Shown here: positions 26,079-37,980 of the stretch, piece after piece | Layout of the letters: each line of letters starts with the position of its first letter | Position numbering within the stretch: position 1 is the stretch's first letter | Assembly: GCF_027942865.1 (NCBI RefSeq) | Contig: NC_134521.1 | Coordinates: 23,004,449-23,068,448 of the forward strand | DNA from: Odontesthes bonariensis | Lineage: Eukaryota > Chordata > Actinopteri > Atheriniformes > Atherinopsidae | Direction: 5' to 3' | DNA: 64,000 nt | Notes under the pieces: generated by a model | The model's input: only the letters and a program-made list of their open reading frames with translations | What the model was told of the DNA's origin: nothing | Database searches by the model: none | Made by a program: the position numbers and the translations under genes

Positions 26079-28110
26079 CTACTGAGGTCCTCCTTGTCCG
26101 TCAGGAGCATCTGAGCCAGTGAGCAACAAGATCTCGTGAGAGAGGATGAAGGTGAAAAAGTAGACGCAGAGATCTGAGAAGACGTCCCCCATCCTCCTGT
26201 AGGTCTCCATGGAGCGGTTGATGACTTCAGCAGGGATGCCAGACAGCAGCAGGGCAGCAGTCAGCACGGTGGTCCCAGTCTTCTTCTCTACCTGCGAGAA
26301 CAGCAGTACACGGGGGCCCATTACATGCAGCGGTTCCTCATTATCTAATTATCGGTTGATCGATCCTAAATAAAATACTAGTGACAGACAGGACACACCC
26401 AAAGGACCCCGAAGCTGTCACTATCTGAAATGCTGACAAATGCAACCACAAAACCTTAAAAATCATGCAGGTTGCCGCTTAACATTTCAGTGCAAACACC
26501 TAAAAAGGAGCCCTTTGTGTTGACCACCGCACTGCTTTCCACTTTATACTGTGGACAAGCAAATTAACATTATGGGCAAACTAAGAAAAATAAAAAATAA
26601 AGAGGAAACTCACCTTTGGAAAGTATTTGGACAATCCCATGTAGGCCAGTTCAAGAGTCAGAAATGGAGCGAATATTGACTAGAATGAAAGAGTCCATGA
26701 AAGGAGACACATCAGCACGACTTACAGCATCAAAACACAAACTCTTAATGTGTTGAAAATTCTCCAAATATTTTCTTTCTGCATCTCAGGTCATGTAATC
26801 TGTTCATGCAATCTATTTTTTTTTTTTTCAGCAGGTGGACCCACCAGATACTTGCAGACAAAAACCCTGACGAACACAGCGAGGAGGAAGCTGCCGACGA
26901 GCCTGAAGACCACGAAGGGATCAAACTCCTCTGCCTCGGGCCCTCCGTCCTGAGCTGGCTTCTCGTTGGCCAGCTGACTTCGAAGTTTCATGGCGTCGTC
27001 AAAGCGAGACAGGTACTTTTGGAGGCCTCGACGTGGGGAGCCACTGGGGTCGTCCGATGCTGCCCGCTCCCCCTTCGGCCTCTGTCTGAGACCTCCAATG
27101 TCGTCTTCCAGGGACACTCTGCGTGGCTCGCTGCTGTCTGGCAGAGGGGAGCCCCTTCTTTCTGGGGTGGCAGTGCGGGAGTGGCTGCCGTGTCCTAAAG
27201 CCTCTGGCAGGAAGGGAGATGATCTCTGCGAAGTCGAGGACAAGGACCAAGGCTCTGTCCTGTCGAGATCAAGGTGAAAGCGGGGTTCTGTTGGACGCTG
27301 GGAGGCTCCTGCAGAGAGGAAGATAACATCAATAAAATCATATTTAACTACATTCAGCCTGAATATATCATATAGATGGGAATGATTAAAACTGACATAC
27401 AATCAACTGAGCGTGACAACACTGTAGAACAAAGGGTGAAAGTGAAGTTGAGTCAGTGGCCTTCTCTCCCACTGCAGAAGCCCATGGTTCAAACATTTAG
27501 AGGCATGAAGCAAAGGATGCGACTACTGTAAACCTGATTAATCAGTTAATTATCTGGTTTAAAAAAGGCCGAAAAATAGAGAAAATGGAACATAGAAATA
27601 CAGAGGATGAGTCCGCTCATGATCGGCATTGCTGAGACTTTTGTAGGAGCTAAGATGCTCTTATGTGCTCTTTTCTTGAGTGACTTGAGCCGAGTCCAAT
27701 AGAGCCTTTGTCTGGAGTCTGGGCATTTATATCCGACCATGCAGCAACTGGTCTGAATGCCGAACTGGGAGGTATGACACTTTCCTAATTCTGTTAACCC
27801 TCTCATTCATTTCTATTTCTTTTTAATACTGGTCATTTTAACACTGAATCAGTCTTCCAGACTGTGGGATTAAGTCAAACAGGGCGAGGCAACGCATTTC
27901 AACACGAAAGAGCCATCCGGCAGCAAAACAATGTACCTTGCATCAGTGATCACGCCTACCGTTATTTTCAGGGTCGCTTTTGGTGTAGCCCACGATTCTG
28001 TTCATCCTATCCTCTGAATTCATGAGCAGCTTTCTCCTCCGGATCTCTGCTCTCCGCTGCGCCGCCGACACGGAGCCCGTCCTCTCCTCGCTGGCCTCGC
28101 TGGACTCCAT
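26079..28110 (-). CDS. CAMLG: CAMLG (calcium-modulating ligand; GET2-like ER receptor subunit), 4 exons
   Basis: ER membrane protein that, with GET1/WRB, forms the receptor for the TRC40 ATPase and inserts tail-anchored proteins; also known as a cyclophilin B ligand. Exons: 27960-28110, 26845-27308, 26614-26679, 26079-26291, all in phase, giving 297 residues (human 296). An Arg-rich cytosolic N-terminal motif ([19 protein letters not shown], residues 17-35) fits the TRC40-binding site. A long, poorly conserved cytosolic linker in exon 2 leads to the conserved [18 protein letters not shown]. Three membrane segments follow: about 185-203 ([17 protein letters not shown]), 228-250 region ([18 protein letters not shown]) and the C-terminal [19 protein letters not shown], with a hydrophobic exon 3 ([14 protein letters not shown]) between. 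The start was set at MESSEASEE by comparison with human MESM; an in-frame ATG exists 15 codons upstream at 28155. Confidence 0.94.
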
Positions 28111-28330
28111 GTTTACAAGTGAAGTAAAATAGCGTTGGCTGAAAGGTGAAACCACAGCACATAAACTCTGCGACTCAACAGCTCACTGTGGACGACACAA
28201 AGGCCTCGGGGTGCTGAATATTAGACGCTAAACCTGACGGAATGGAAGGAGCGCTGTCTGATCAAAGGACGCGCAGTGATGACGTTTCCTTTGAGAATGA
28301 CAAAGTGCTTTAGAGGGATTTTTTAGCCCT
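28111..28330 (-). promoter_or_regulatory. CAMLG: CAMLG 5' UTR and presumed promoter
   Basis: Upstream of the CAMLG start, with mild CpG enrichment. A TGATGACGTTT element (about 28274-28284) resembles a CRE/ATF half-palindrome. It contains the upstream in-frame ATG at 28155. Evidence is positional only. Confidence 0.3.
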
Positions 28331-30780
28331 GGACGCTGCCTCACAGGACGCTGTCTCACAAGAAGCTAATCTGTTCGACGAGGTTCTGGTTCCACTGAAA
28401 TATACACATATAGCTACACACATAATTTATTTAAAGGGAAGAGCCACTTGCCATAACAAGAGATGAAACTAATAATGTCTTTAAATTAATCAACTAAGTA
28501 TATATTAATTACTTGAATGTCCCCCCAAATATTCGGCTTACTAAATTTATAGGTGATTAACTTTTCTCTGTCTTTGTGTAATTTGATATATTTTGATGTA
28601 TATTGATATATATATATACTCTTGATATGTAACCCAATCAAGTAAAATGCTACACTGTTAACAAAAACTGGAATTAAGACTTTTATGCACACAATTTCAC
28701 AACTGATGTGCATAAAGTTCTGTTTTTATTAGTATTTCCATTATTCACAACATGAGTTATGCAATTGTAACAAAGCACTTTCCCTACAGGAATGAATAAA
28801 GTGTTCTAATTTTGATTCTATTTAAGGCTTCTCACTGAGTTGATTTACTAAGATTAATTTGAAAATGAAAAAGATACTAATTTAACTGTTTACATTGGGG
28901 TAAATAACAATTAAATGTCGTTATCAAAGTCACAGTAACTAAATTACAGAAATTAGTAACACTGAACAAAAAAGAGTGAACTTTAAAATTAATTGTCATT
29001 TTAAAGGAGGTAAATATTGGTTATTTTAGCCAGAGTAATCAGATTTATGAAAGCAGTTAGTTTTGTCAAAGACTAGAACGAGACAGAAGTTATATCAGCT
29101 TGTTGGAGTTACGTAATCTAGAATTAGAATGAATGAACTCTGGCAAAAAAAGCAACTGAAAATATGGAATTGTCACTCTTGGATATTGTTCGTTCTGCGC
29201 TTTTATTTTGTAATAAAGAATGTTAAAAAATATAGGGGAAAAAAATATACAAAATCATGAAATATCCAGAAAAAACATCTTTTCCAACAGCTGAACATTG
29301 TGGCTTTTCACAAGAATAACTAAAAAAAGAGTGAAAGTCACTTTGTAATTTGTATTTCTAAAACAATCACATGTACAAGTTTGAATATTCAAATTAGTCT
29401 GCAGTTAAAAGTAAGTGCTTGCAGACTTTAATGAGCAGTTGCTCCTGACTGATTGACAGGAAACAAGAGAGCTGTCAGTGGACACAGTCACAGGGATTAT
29501 CGCACTCCTTTCAGAAGGTAAAGTCAACTTTGACTGTGGCAAAAGACTATGGTTGTTCTCAGTCCGCTGTGTGTAAAAACTGGAGCAAGTACAAACAAAA
29601 TGGGAGCCTTGTAAAAGGGAAATGTGGAGGTCAGCCAGTCATGCACTGTGGATGGTTGGAGGTGAGATTCGGCGATGAATCGCCAATCTGCATCGGACAA
29701 AGAGATGATGCTGAAACCTTAGTTTGGTGCAGATCCAATGAAACAGAAAGATGAGTGCCTGAAGAAAAGAAGAATATTTCCACAAACGTTGATGATGTGG
29801 GTTTGATGACAGGGAAAGTACTGCGGCAGATGGCAGCAATTCCTTCTACAGGAAAGGCACAGGTGTACACTGACATTTATAAAGAAATATCCCATCCCAT
29901 CCATCATTTGGCGAGGTTTTTTAAGATTGTATCTTTTTTTTGTTCTCTCTGCATATTTTTTGTTTTACAAACAGAATGTTCAGCTGTTAAATGAAACGCT
30001 TTTGTTTTTCTAACGTCGGGTGGTGAAATATACAGATTTGAAAAGTTTGGAAAACTCTTTGGAATGTAAAAAAAAAAAAAAAAAACTGAAACGGTTCTGC
30101 TCAGCTTTCACAGTGAGCGAGAGTGGAGATGGTTTCAGTGCATATTTAACACAGGCCTTCAGTCCACAGTCCTTTAAGGCCATTCTCATAATGGAAAGTT
30201 AACTAGCAGACCATGTTTAAACAGCTTATTCATTACCATCAAATTTCTTTCCTGAAGTGGTCAGATGTCATTCACCGACCAATGAAAACGCAGCAGCAAT
30301 TCTAAGACAGATTTAGCTCTTTTTTCTTTTTAATCTCAAGAGTTCAGGTAAGATTTTTTTCTGATTTTCATGTCATCCATTCGCTCTCTTGATTTCAGAC
30401 GTGGTCACAAGTCACTGACGTTGGCGCCGACACCTCCTCAAGCCCTTCTTCTTCCTCAGTGAAGTCTTCAGACTCGTGAGTATGACGACCGCACACGTCA
30501 TTCGACTTGAGTCGCAACTTGTTCAACACAAAATGGGACCACTTCCAATTTTCAGTCTTTTATGAAAGTCCCATCTTTCTGCACGTGGGCTAAAAAAAAT
30601 GCTCCTGAATACATTTATCTTCTTTGACAAACGGACCACAAACAGAGTGCAGTCGGCCCGAATCAGAGGTCTTGATTCAAACTCACACTAGAGAAATTTG
30701 GACTAAATGGTTCATAATGAGTCGGTCTTCACACAGTTAACAGCGTTCACCCACCAAAACACAAACTGCATTTAAAAAGT
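28331..30780. other. Intergenic DNA between CAMLG and the SEC24A 3' end
   Basis: AT-rich, non-coding apart from a Tc1 relic (29480-29890). No other gene or RNA was recognised. Confidence 0.45.
29480..29890 (+). mobile_element. Degraded Tc1-like transposase fragment
   Basis: The N-terminal helix-turn-helix is readable (TVAKDYGCSQSAVCKNWSKY, then KQNGSLVKGKCGGQP). After a deletion the catalytic region appears as GDESPICIGQRDDAE and LVWCRSNETE, then in another frame TGKVLRQMAAIPSTGKAQVY. These correspond in order to Tc1-like transposase segments around the first catalytic Asp. Stops and frameshifts show it is dead. It differs from the Tc1 relic near 6 kb, so these are separate insertions. Confidence 0.8.
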
Positions 30781-30788
30781 CCCAAGTA

Positions 30789-31927
30789 TTTTATTTTCTT
30801 CGCGTCATTTCAGCTCCATGTTTATACTAAAATCATCAGCATTTCTCCACCTACACATAATGCAGTATTTTCAATATACAAGTATCAATAAGCACGATTA
30901 AAAGATCACAATGGCTTTGTTATGTCTGTGTTAAAGGAATTTCCCATATCCTATTATATTAAAATATTTTGTATATAGTCTGTATTTAAACGGAGGTTTA
31001 AAAATAAAAAGTGAGTTCCCGTACAAGGCAATTATAGAATTTAATCAGATTAGGAGTCTCATAAATTAAACAAGCAGAAGAAAAAAAAAAAAAAGGAATC
31101 AACAGAAGAGGGATGTTGTCAGAGACAGAAAAGATGAACAGCTCAGACACACGAGACAACGTCCCACTGCCGGCCGACACGTTCCAGGCAGCGAATGTCC
31201 ATCTGCCTTCAACATCAGAGTCTACGCATTTGTTCAACACACGATTATAATGACTGTCAAATAAAAAAGAAGAAAGAAAAAAAAAAACACTTCCAAGCAC
31301 ACACTCCGTCCTTCAGGTACAATGTTAAAGTCGTTAGCGCTCAGGTGTTGTGTACACAAATACTCGAGGTTATATCCAAGAACAGTCTTTGAGCACTGAC
31401 CTTCCTCATAAAGCTAAACTAAAGCATTCATACGTGTTTGATTTGTGTTAGTAAAGACGAGTGTGCTTTTAGAACAAAAACACTTGAACACATCCGTTTG
31501 CCTGTACTGTATCTGAACGATACCTCTGTTTGACAGCATTGTTCTATGAGAATAAACACTGATTCATTCAATCACTGACATTATAATAATCATCATTGCT
31601 TTAGTCTCCTCCGACACATTGCTTCAGCTGGTAAGAAAAGTGCCAGATTACATCAGAATCAAGTCACAGTCGCGTCCGCGCGTCTCTCCGTTGCACAATT
31701 TAATTCGGATGATCGCCTCACATCAAACTCGGGTTCTTCTCCGAGATAATGGTGGACCACAGCTGGAGGTGGAGCAGGAGGCATCCTTGAGTGTGCATCT
31801 CACTGCTTTAACATACCCACGCACGCACGCACGCACACACACACACACACGCACACACGCACACACACACACACACGATGCATGTCCTTGATCGGAAGTC
31901 TCCTCGTCTCAACAATCTCACAGAGGA
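30789..31927 (-). other. SEC24A: Probable SEC24A 3' UTR
   Basis: Non-coding sequence following the SEC24A stop. A minus-strand AATAAA (TTTATT on plus) lies at about 30789-30794. It contains a CA/CG microsatellite. Mammalian SEC24A also has a multi-kilobase 3' UTR, so the length is plausible. Confidence 0.45.
31818..31877. repeat. (CACG)n/(CA)n microsatellite
   Basis: Compound dinucleotide and tetranucleotide repeat in the presumed SEC24A 3' UTR, about 50 bases from the stop codon. It is likely polymorphic. Confidence 0.95.
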
Positions 31928-34900
31928 TTATTTGGAGATTTGCTGTTGGAGGTGGAGGAGGAACTCGTAGTACGACAGGGCCGACTCTGTTCGGTCCTCG
32001 ATCATGTTCTGCATAAAATGTGGTTTCAGCTGGCTCTCGTCCCTGAGAAGATCATCAAATACAGGGAGAAACATGTCAAAATGTCAGTGGAAGTTTGGTT
32101 TTTTTTGCAGAGAAAACAATGAATTTAATCACTTTGTTTAAAGCTTTGAGTTTCTTTGGATTCAGAGCCTTTTATTTTCCCATTAGCTTTCCCTGTCAGA
32201 GGTATCGAGACAACACATTTAAAGCTAACTGTTGCAACATATTCATCCAACACACATTTGTTTGCCATCTAGCAATCTTCCTCTTCCCCTGCCTTTACTG
32301 GCACAATACGGTGCTTTATGTCCACCTTTACGAAGAGTAATAGTGTAAAATTGTGCATACGCACCATTAAATGCACTGTTAAATCTCACAACTCCTACGA
32401 GAAGCTTTAAATCTAAAACCCCTTATTTTTTCTGTTCCTCGTGATTCACTTCAAAAGGTGATAAGTTGTTTTTTTCAGTTCTTATTTTTCCCAGCTGAAT
32501 AAAAGACCATGACCAAAAAAAACCACAACTTTCAACCGCTTAGCTGACAGATTTGTCCCATGAACGCAAAAAAAACTTTAAAAATGACAGCAGATTATTA
32601 ATCACACAAGGAGAAAAATGCCCTCATCCAAGGAAATCAATAACTGTGGAGGCAATGTCAGACTGAAGCTGAAAACTGAGTGTAACAAGTCCACATTTCT
32701 GATATCAGGTGATATTTTGTGCCCTTCTAATGCCCAACGAGGTCTGTGGCCCACCTGATGACGTGCAGGGAGGGGAAGAACGGCCTCTGATCCCTGAGCC
32801 ACCCAATGAAAGCTATGGTTCTCTGGGACTCTGCAGTGTCCAGTTCTGGGAGGAGATACTGAGAAGAAAACAACAATCAAGTTTCTCGTCATCATTAACG
32901 TGATAAATGTGATGAGTTAGACTGTGGTTCTGCTGTATGGCAGTAACGGTAGTGTAGTGAGGCCCGACGAGCACAAATGTGTATTAACAGAACAAAACGT
33001 AACACAGTGGAACTTTATCGCATGTGACATATACGTGTCCTTAAGTACATTTGAGTAGAGGGTGAGAACTGCACCATGACGTTTCCTACCAAGTTTTCAG
33101 GCACGGCAGCGTAATTTGGAACTCCCAGGACTTGCATGAGGAAGTTAGGATGGCAGTTACGTCCGATCCACAGATACATCACCTTTCATTAAGAAGAAGA
33201 AAAAAAAGCATAGATGTTTCAACTCATCCGCTCAAGGTTTTACTACAAAGATGTATGTGGGTAAAAGAGATTGGCAGACCCCTTTATTGGCACAAAATGC
33301 ATTGACATTACATTTATATGACTTTTTCTTCTGAAGACATTTCTCTCTAAGTTGGCTCCCTTTTTATCCACAATTATAGAGATGCTGCATCCAAGGCAGC
33401 TTTAGAGTAATTCAAGAAAAATGTAGGCAGCGAATCATTACATCACACAGTGAGGGAAGTCCCAAGTTGGCCCCTGCCAAGCTTGAGACATCAGCTCTGA
33501 CTTTGTCAGCTTGTTACGAGTTCTTATTTGAAAACTTACGATTCCAGCATCCATGAGGAAAGCTCCCTCCCTGCTGAGCTTCTCCACAGACAGCTGCAGC
33601 ACTTTAGGCTGGGGGATGGTCCGCTCATTAACGTTCAGAGCCCCCTGAGAAAATGGAGAAGACGTAGGAAGATTACTAAGTCAAGCAGTGATACTTCAAA
33701 ACACCTGGAAAATAGTGGATTTACTATTTGCCTTCAACACTTAATAATATGGTCTTAACAGAAAAAAACCCAAAACATTCTTCCACTTATTTATACACAA
33801 CATAAAAACACTTTTTGCTTTCTTTTCCAATCATATCGCTGCCTATTCAAATACGCATGGACTTCGGAGAAAAAGTTAGGTGGCCCTGCTTGCTTCCAGT
33901 AGTTACAAACTTCATCCTCACCTCATCTGACAGATCATCGACACGGTACAGAGCGGGGTGGATCATCAGCATAGAGTAGATCAGCGGCTGGTACTTCAGC
34001 TGGTACATGGCAGATACTCGGTCATCCAACCGGGTGCTGGTGCCTGTCCTGAAGGCTCGCTACAGTGTTCACACACAAACACACCAAACAGGATCAGTCA
34101 CGACTCAATGGAAGCAGAAGCAGTTTTTCAACAGGATATATTCTGGTTTTAGTCTGTCTTAATCGAGCAAAGTTGACATAGTAAGTTATCCTCATGTAAC
34201 TGATCGAGGTTTAAGTCAAGGCAAAAGTAAAAGAAAAAAATAATAATTATCTGACAGTGTGGTTTCTCTACAATTATTGTATCGGGTTTAAAAAAAAGAT
34301 CACCTGTTTGAGCAGGGCGAGGACGTAGAGAGGGAAGAGTCTGAGGCAGGCCGGAGCAAGCAGGCCTGGCTGCTGGATGGTCAACACAGACTGCCGGTAA
34401 GACGTCAGCGAGTCGATGGCAGCGTTGGTCATCGCATCTCTGGCGTCACCCAAACTGGCCGTCACCGAGCGGTCCACAGCTGGAGAGAGGGACATAGTCC
34501 ATGTTATCACAAGAAGGACTGAGAAGGCTTTCTGTCAAGCAGCTGTGGGACGGATTTAGAATTTGGAAGAAACAAGGATTTGGTGTCCGTGGGGGGGGTC
34601 GTTGTCAAGGGGAGTCCAAAAACTTGGCTGCCATGAAGTTTAGAGTAGAAACGTGGCGATGAGTCAGCAAAATAATCTGTAACAGTACAGATTTGACCAC
34701 AACATAAATCATTTAAATTCATGAGGTAGCACTTCTAAAAACCTGAATAAGTCACTCAGTAAAATATGATTTTGTTGACTCTTAAAAGCCATACATTACC
34801 AACAACTAAAACCTTAATACACCTTTAACAGTACCAATACTGTTTATATTACTGTATTGTAGTACATTATAGTATATCATATTCATATTATAGTAATTTA

Positions 34901-37900
34901 ATTTATTGTAGTAAATAAAGAATTTTTACTGTGGCAGTTAAGTGTTGTGATGCTTTATACAAATCCATGTTCAACCACATCTATCAAACACGTATACGCA
35001 TTATTATCCAACCTTCATACTCCTGATTCAAGTCTTTACAGTTAAGCCCACTATTATTCATACACATGGTAAATGTCCATCCATATCATCATTTAAACAA
35101 ATGTGTCTAAATAAGACAAGTCCTGAAAGACAGTAAGTCTTTGTTTTAAAGGTATTATCTATAGATTTTAAAAGCCTGCTGATGGTTTACAAATCCCAGA
35201 ACGGTTTAGGCCCAAAATACATCTGTGATATGTTCAGACAATATAAACTTAGCAGAGCTCTTAGATCCAAGGACTCAGGTCAGCTGGTCCAGTCCAGAGT
35301 CCAGACTAAACATGGAGAAGCAGCATTTAGCTGTTATGCTGCAAACAAGTGGAACAAACTGCCAGTGGAGATTAAACTTTCACCAAATGTAGACATTTTT
35401 AAATCCAGGTTAAAGACATTTCTGTTCTCATGTGTCTATGCATGAAATCTACACGATATCTTTTAATCTATCTGGACTGTTGTTTGTTTTTAAATTCATT
35501 TAAATAATTTTATTTGTTTCTCCTTATATTCTTTTATGTATTTTTAATGCTTCTTCCACTTCCTGCTGCAATGCTTTTATTTTATGTAAAGCACTTTGAA
35601 TTGTTTTGTACATGAAATGTACTATACAAATAAATTTGATTTGATTTTGATTTGATATAAATGTGAACAATTTCTATGTTTGATTTATATTTCTACTGAG
35701 GAAGGGTGTGGGTAGGACATCACACTTTTAGAATAATCTGTATAGATGTGAGCTGATATTCATCATTAACTTCTCAAACCCAAAGGCTCGCTACACTTTT
35801 TTTCCCCAGTCAGAAGAAACCTACTGGCTTTAAACAAAGTTAAGGATCAGGCTAAGAATAATTCTGGGATTAATTGTAAAAACAATTTTATTGACAAGTT
35901 GACCATATCCACCAGAGCTTTTTAGTCTGAGACTACAAGCCTCCACTCAGCTTCTGAATTCACTGAATAAAATAAAGAATAAGTTACTTTATATACACAG
36001 AAATCTAAATCATCCACCAGCTTTAAAAACATTAAATAAATCACGTCTGAAACGATCACACGTAGCACAAATCTTTTCCAATAATGACCTGAGGCAACAT
36101 ATTCATGCTTCTACCTTTTAAGCCTTTTCAAGGCAAATCCTTGTATTTTCAAATGATGTTAACAGACATGAGGGAGAATTCAATACTTCACATTTATTGC
36201 ATGCTTCTAAGAAAGGATTCTATGATTTGATCTGGAGTTACTCTGCACACAGAGGAAATGATCCTCCAAGGAGAAAAGAAATTCTCTTTTTTAATTTAAG
36301 CATCTGCGCATTGAACCGTGGGAACAAATGACCCATGAACGACACTTACCCATACAAGCCAAAAGTCCAGTGATTGCTTGAACATCAGCGCCCGCAAAGA
36401 TATCCGACAGAGAATTGACGACAGGAAGACACAAAGTGTGCACGCGGATCCTCCTCTCCCCTGTGAGAGAAAACTCGTTGTCAGAAAACAGAGTCGAAGA
36501 TGTAGGGTCTGAATTTCGCCTTCTCCGTCTGTTTGTGTGTACCTTTGCTTGAGGTGTAGAGCAGTGCGGCCTGGAAAGAAACGACCTGCATGTCGTCCAG
36601 GTTTTCCTCGATGGACATCTGAACTGCGAAGCCAGCATCCGGGTTGACGTTTGGGAGAGACAACAGATCTGTGGAGCGCACAAAGAAGTTCCCGTGGAAC
36701 GTGTGGATGGACATACCTGCAGGGGGGTGGAGAGAGAAAACAAGATCAATTACACTGGACTGAACAAAAGAAGACTTTTATGCACTCAGGAGCTGTGATG
36801 GCTGAACTGTTCATGAGTGCATCAAACACATTTCAAGGTTTAATAAAACCCTTTTGCATTGAGGTTTACTAAATAAAAATTCTGGAGTATTTCAACCTGC
36901 TATATACACTGTGAACATAAGCATAAATTGTCTATGTTCACAGGATATACAGTACAGCGTAACCCATTGAGCTGCTGTGGCACTATGGGTCACATAAACT
37001 TACTGCAAACCACAACAAACATTTTACTTGATGAGTTTAAGTCTTATCGCTACACTTAAATAAGATTTAAAAATCTAAGATAAACGAGAGATTCAAAACT
37101 CAGATGTGGTAACATACACTTAATGTATTTTCAACACTCAAACATGCCCTGAACTTTAGTGCCAACAGACCTTTGGTGCAACGTATCCTCATAACAGCCT
37201 CAAAGCCAATCTTTCTTGTTATATATCTCTTCAAATCCTTCTGGAAGCGCTCCACCTGAGCGGGGTTGTGCTGGTGGTGGTAGGAGGGATAGTAGTAAAC
37301 GCTTCCTGCTGAGAACCTGGATATGCAGCCTGGGACAGAGAATGAACAGAACAAGGGAAATGACACATTTTGGAAACAGAAGGTCAGATAGAGCCTATAG
37401 TGCTGAGCACAATTAAAACTCCCCGTGAAAGCACAATTAATACATTTATTGTTTCACAGACACTCACAAAGAAAGAAATGCATCTGATCTCTATATTGTC
37501 ATGGAATTTAATCTCGTGTGGGAATCTAATGGACCTCCATCACTGCACTGTTTGGTTTTACAAGACACATGGCTAGAAGATTTGCACTGGATCCCTTCAC
37601 TGTCATCAAAATCTTTCAGAGAATACAGGAAAACATAAATAAATCCAGAAGATGCAAGGAGAGGAAAATTGATTGACACATTTACTGATGGATGGTGCCA
37701 CCAATTGTTACATTATCATGACGGAGCAAATTCTGCAACCCAGATACTGAACTTGTAGCCTTGAGCAGCATCCGCACCACCAAACTCCCTCACATGTCCT
37801 ATTTTCCTAAAACCGTTCTCGACTTTCCCCCTCTAATCAATCAGCCTGCTACTCACCGAGCGAGGCCAGGTCACAGTACTGAGAGCTGAGCAGGAACAGA

Positions 37901-37980
37901 TCAACAGCCACCTGCTGGCCAGAGCAGTCCAGGGCCAGCTTTTTGTAGAAGTCTGTCGCCGGGGATAAGTGCTGGATGTC
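31928..37980 (-). CDS. SEC24A: SEC24A exons 15-24: beta-sandwich, helical and gelsolin-like domains
   Basis: Exons 15-17 carry the cargo-binding beta-sandwich region (SVYYYPSYHHQHNP, IRCTKG, HTFHGNFFVRSTDLLSLPN). Exons 18-20 form the helical domain (RIRVHTLCLPVVNSLSDIF, FPLYVLALLKQ, FRTGTSTRLDDR). Exons 21-24 form the gelsolin-like domain and C-terminal helix (KLSREGAFLMDAGI, WLRDQRPFFPSLHVIRDES, ending QQQISK). Stop TAA at 31928-31930. Confidence 0.93.

Noticed and set aside
31818-31877. CA/CG repeat as a Z-DNA regulatory element
   Set aside because: Ordinary microsatellite in a 3' UTR; nothing else in the sequence supports regulation.
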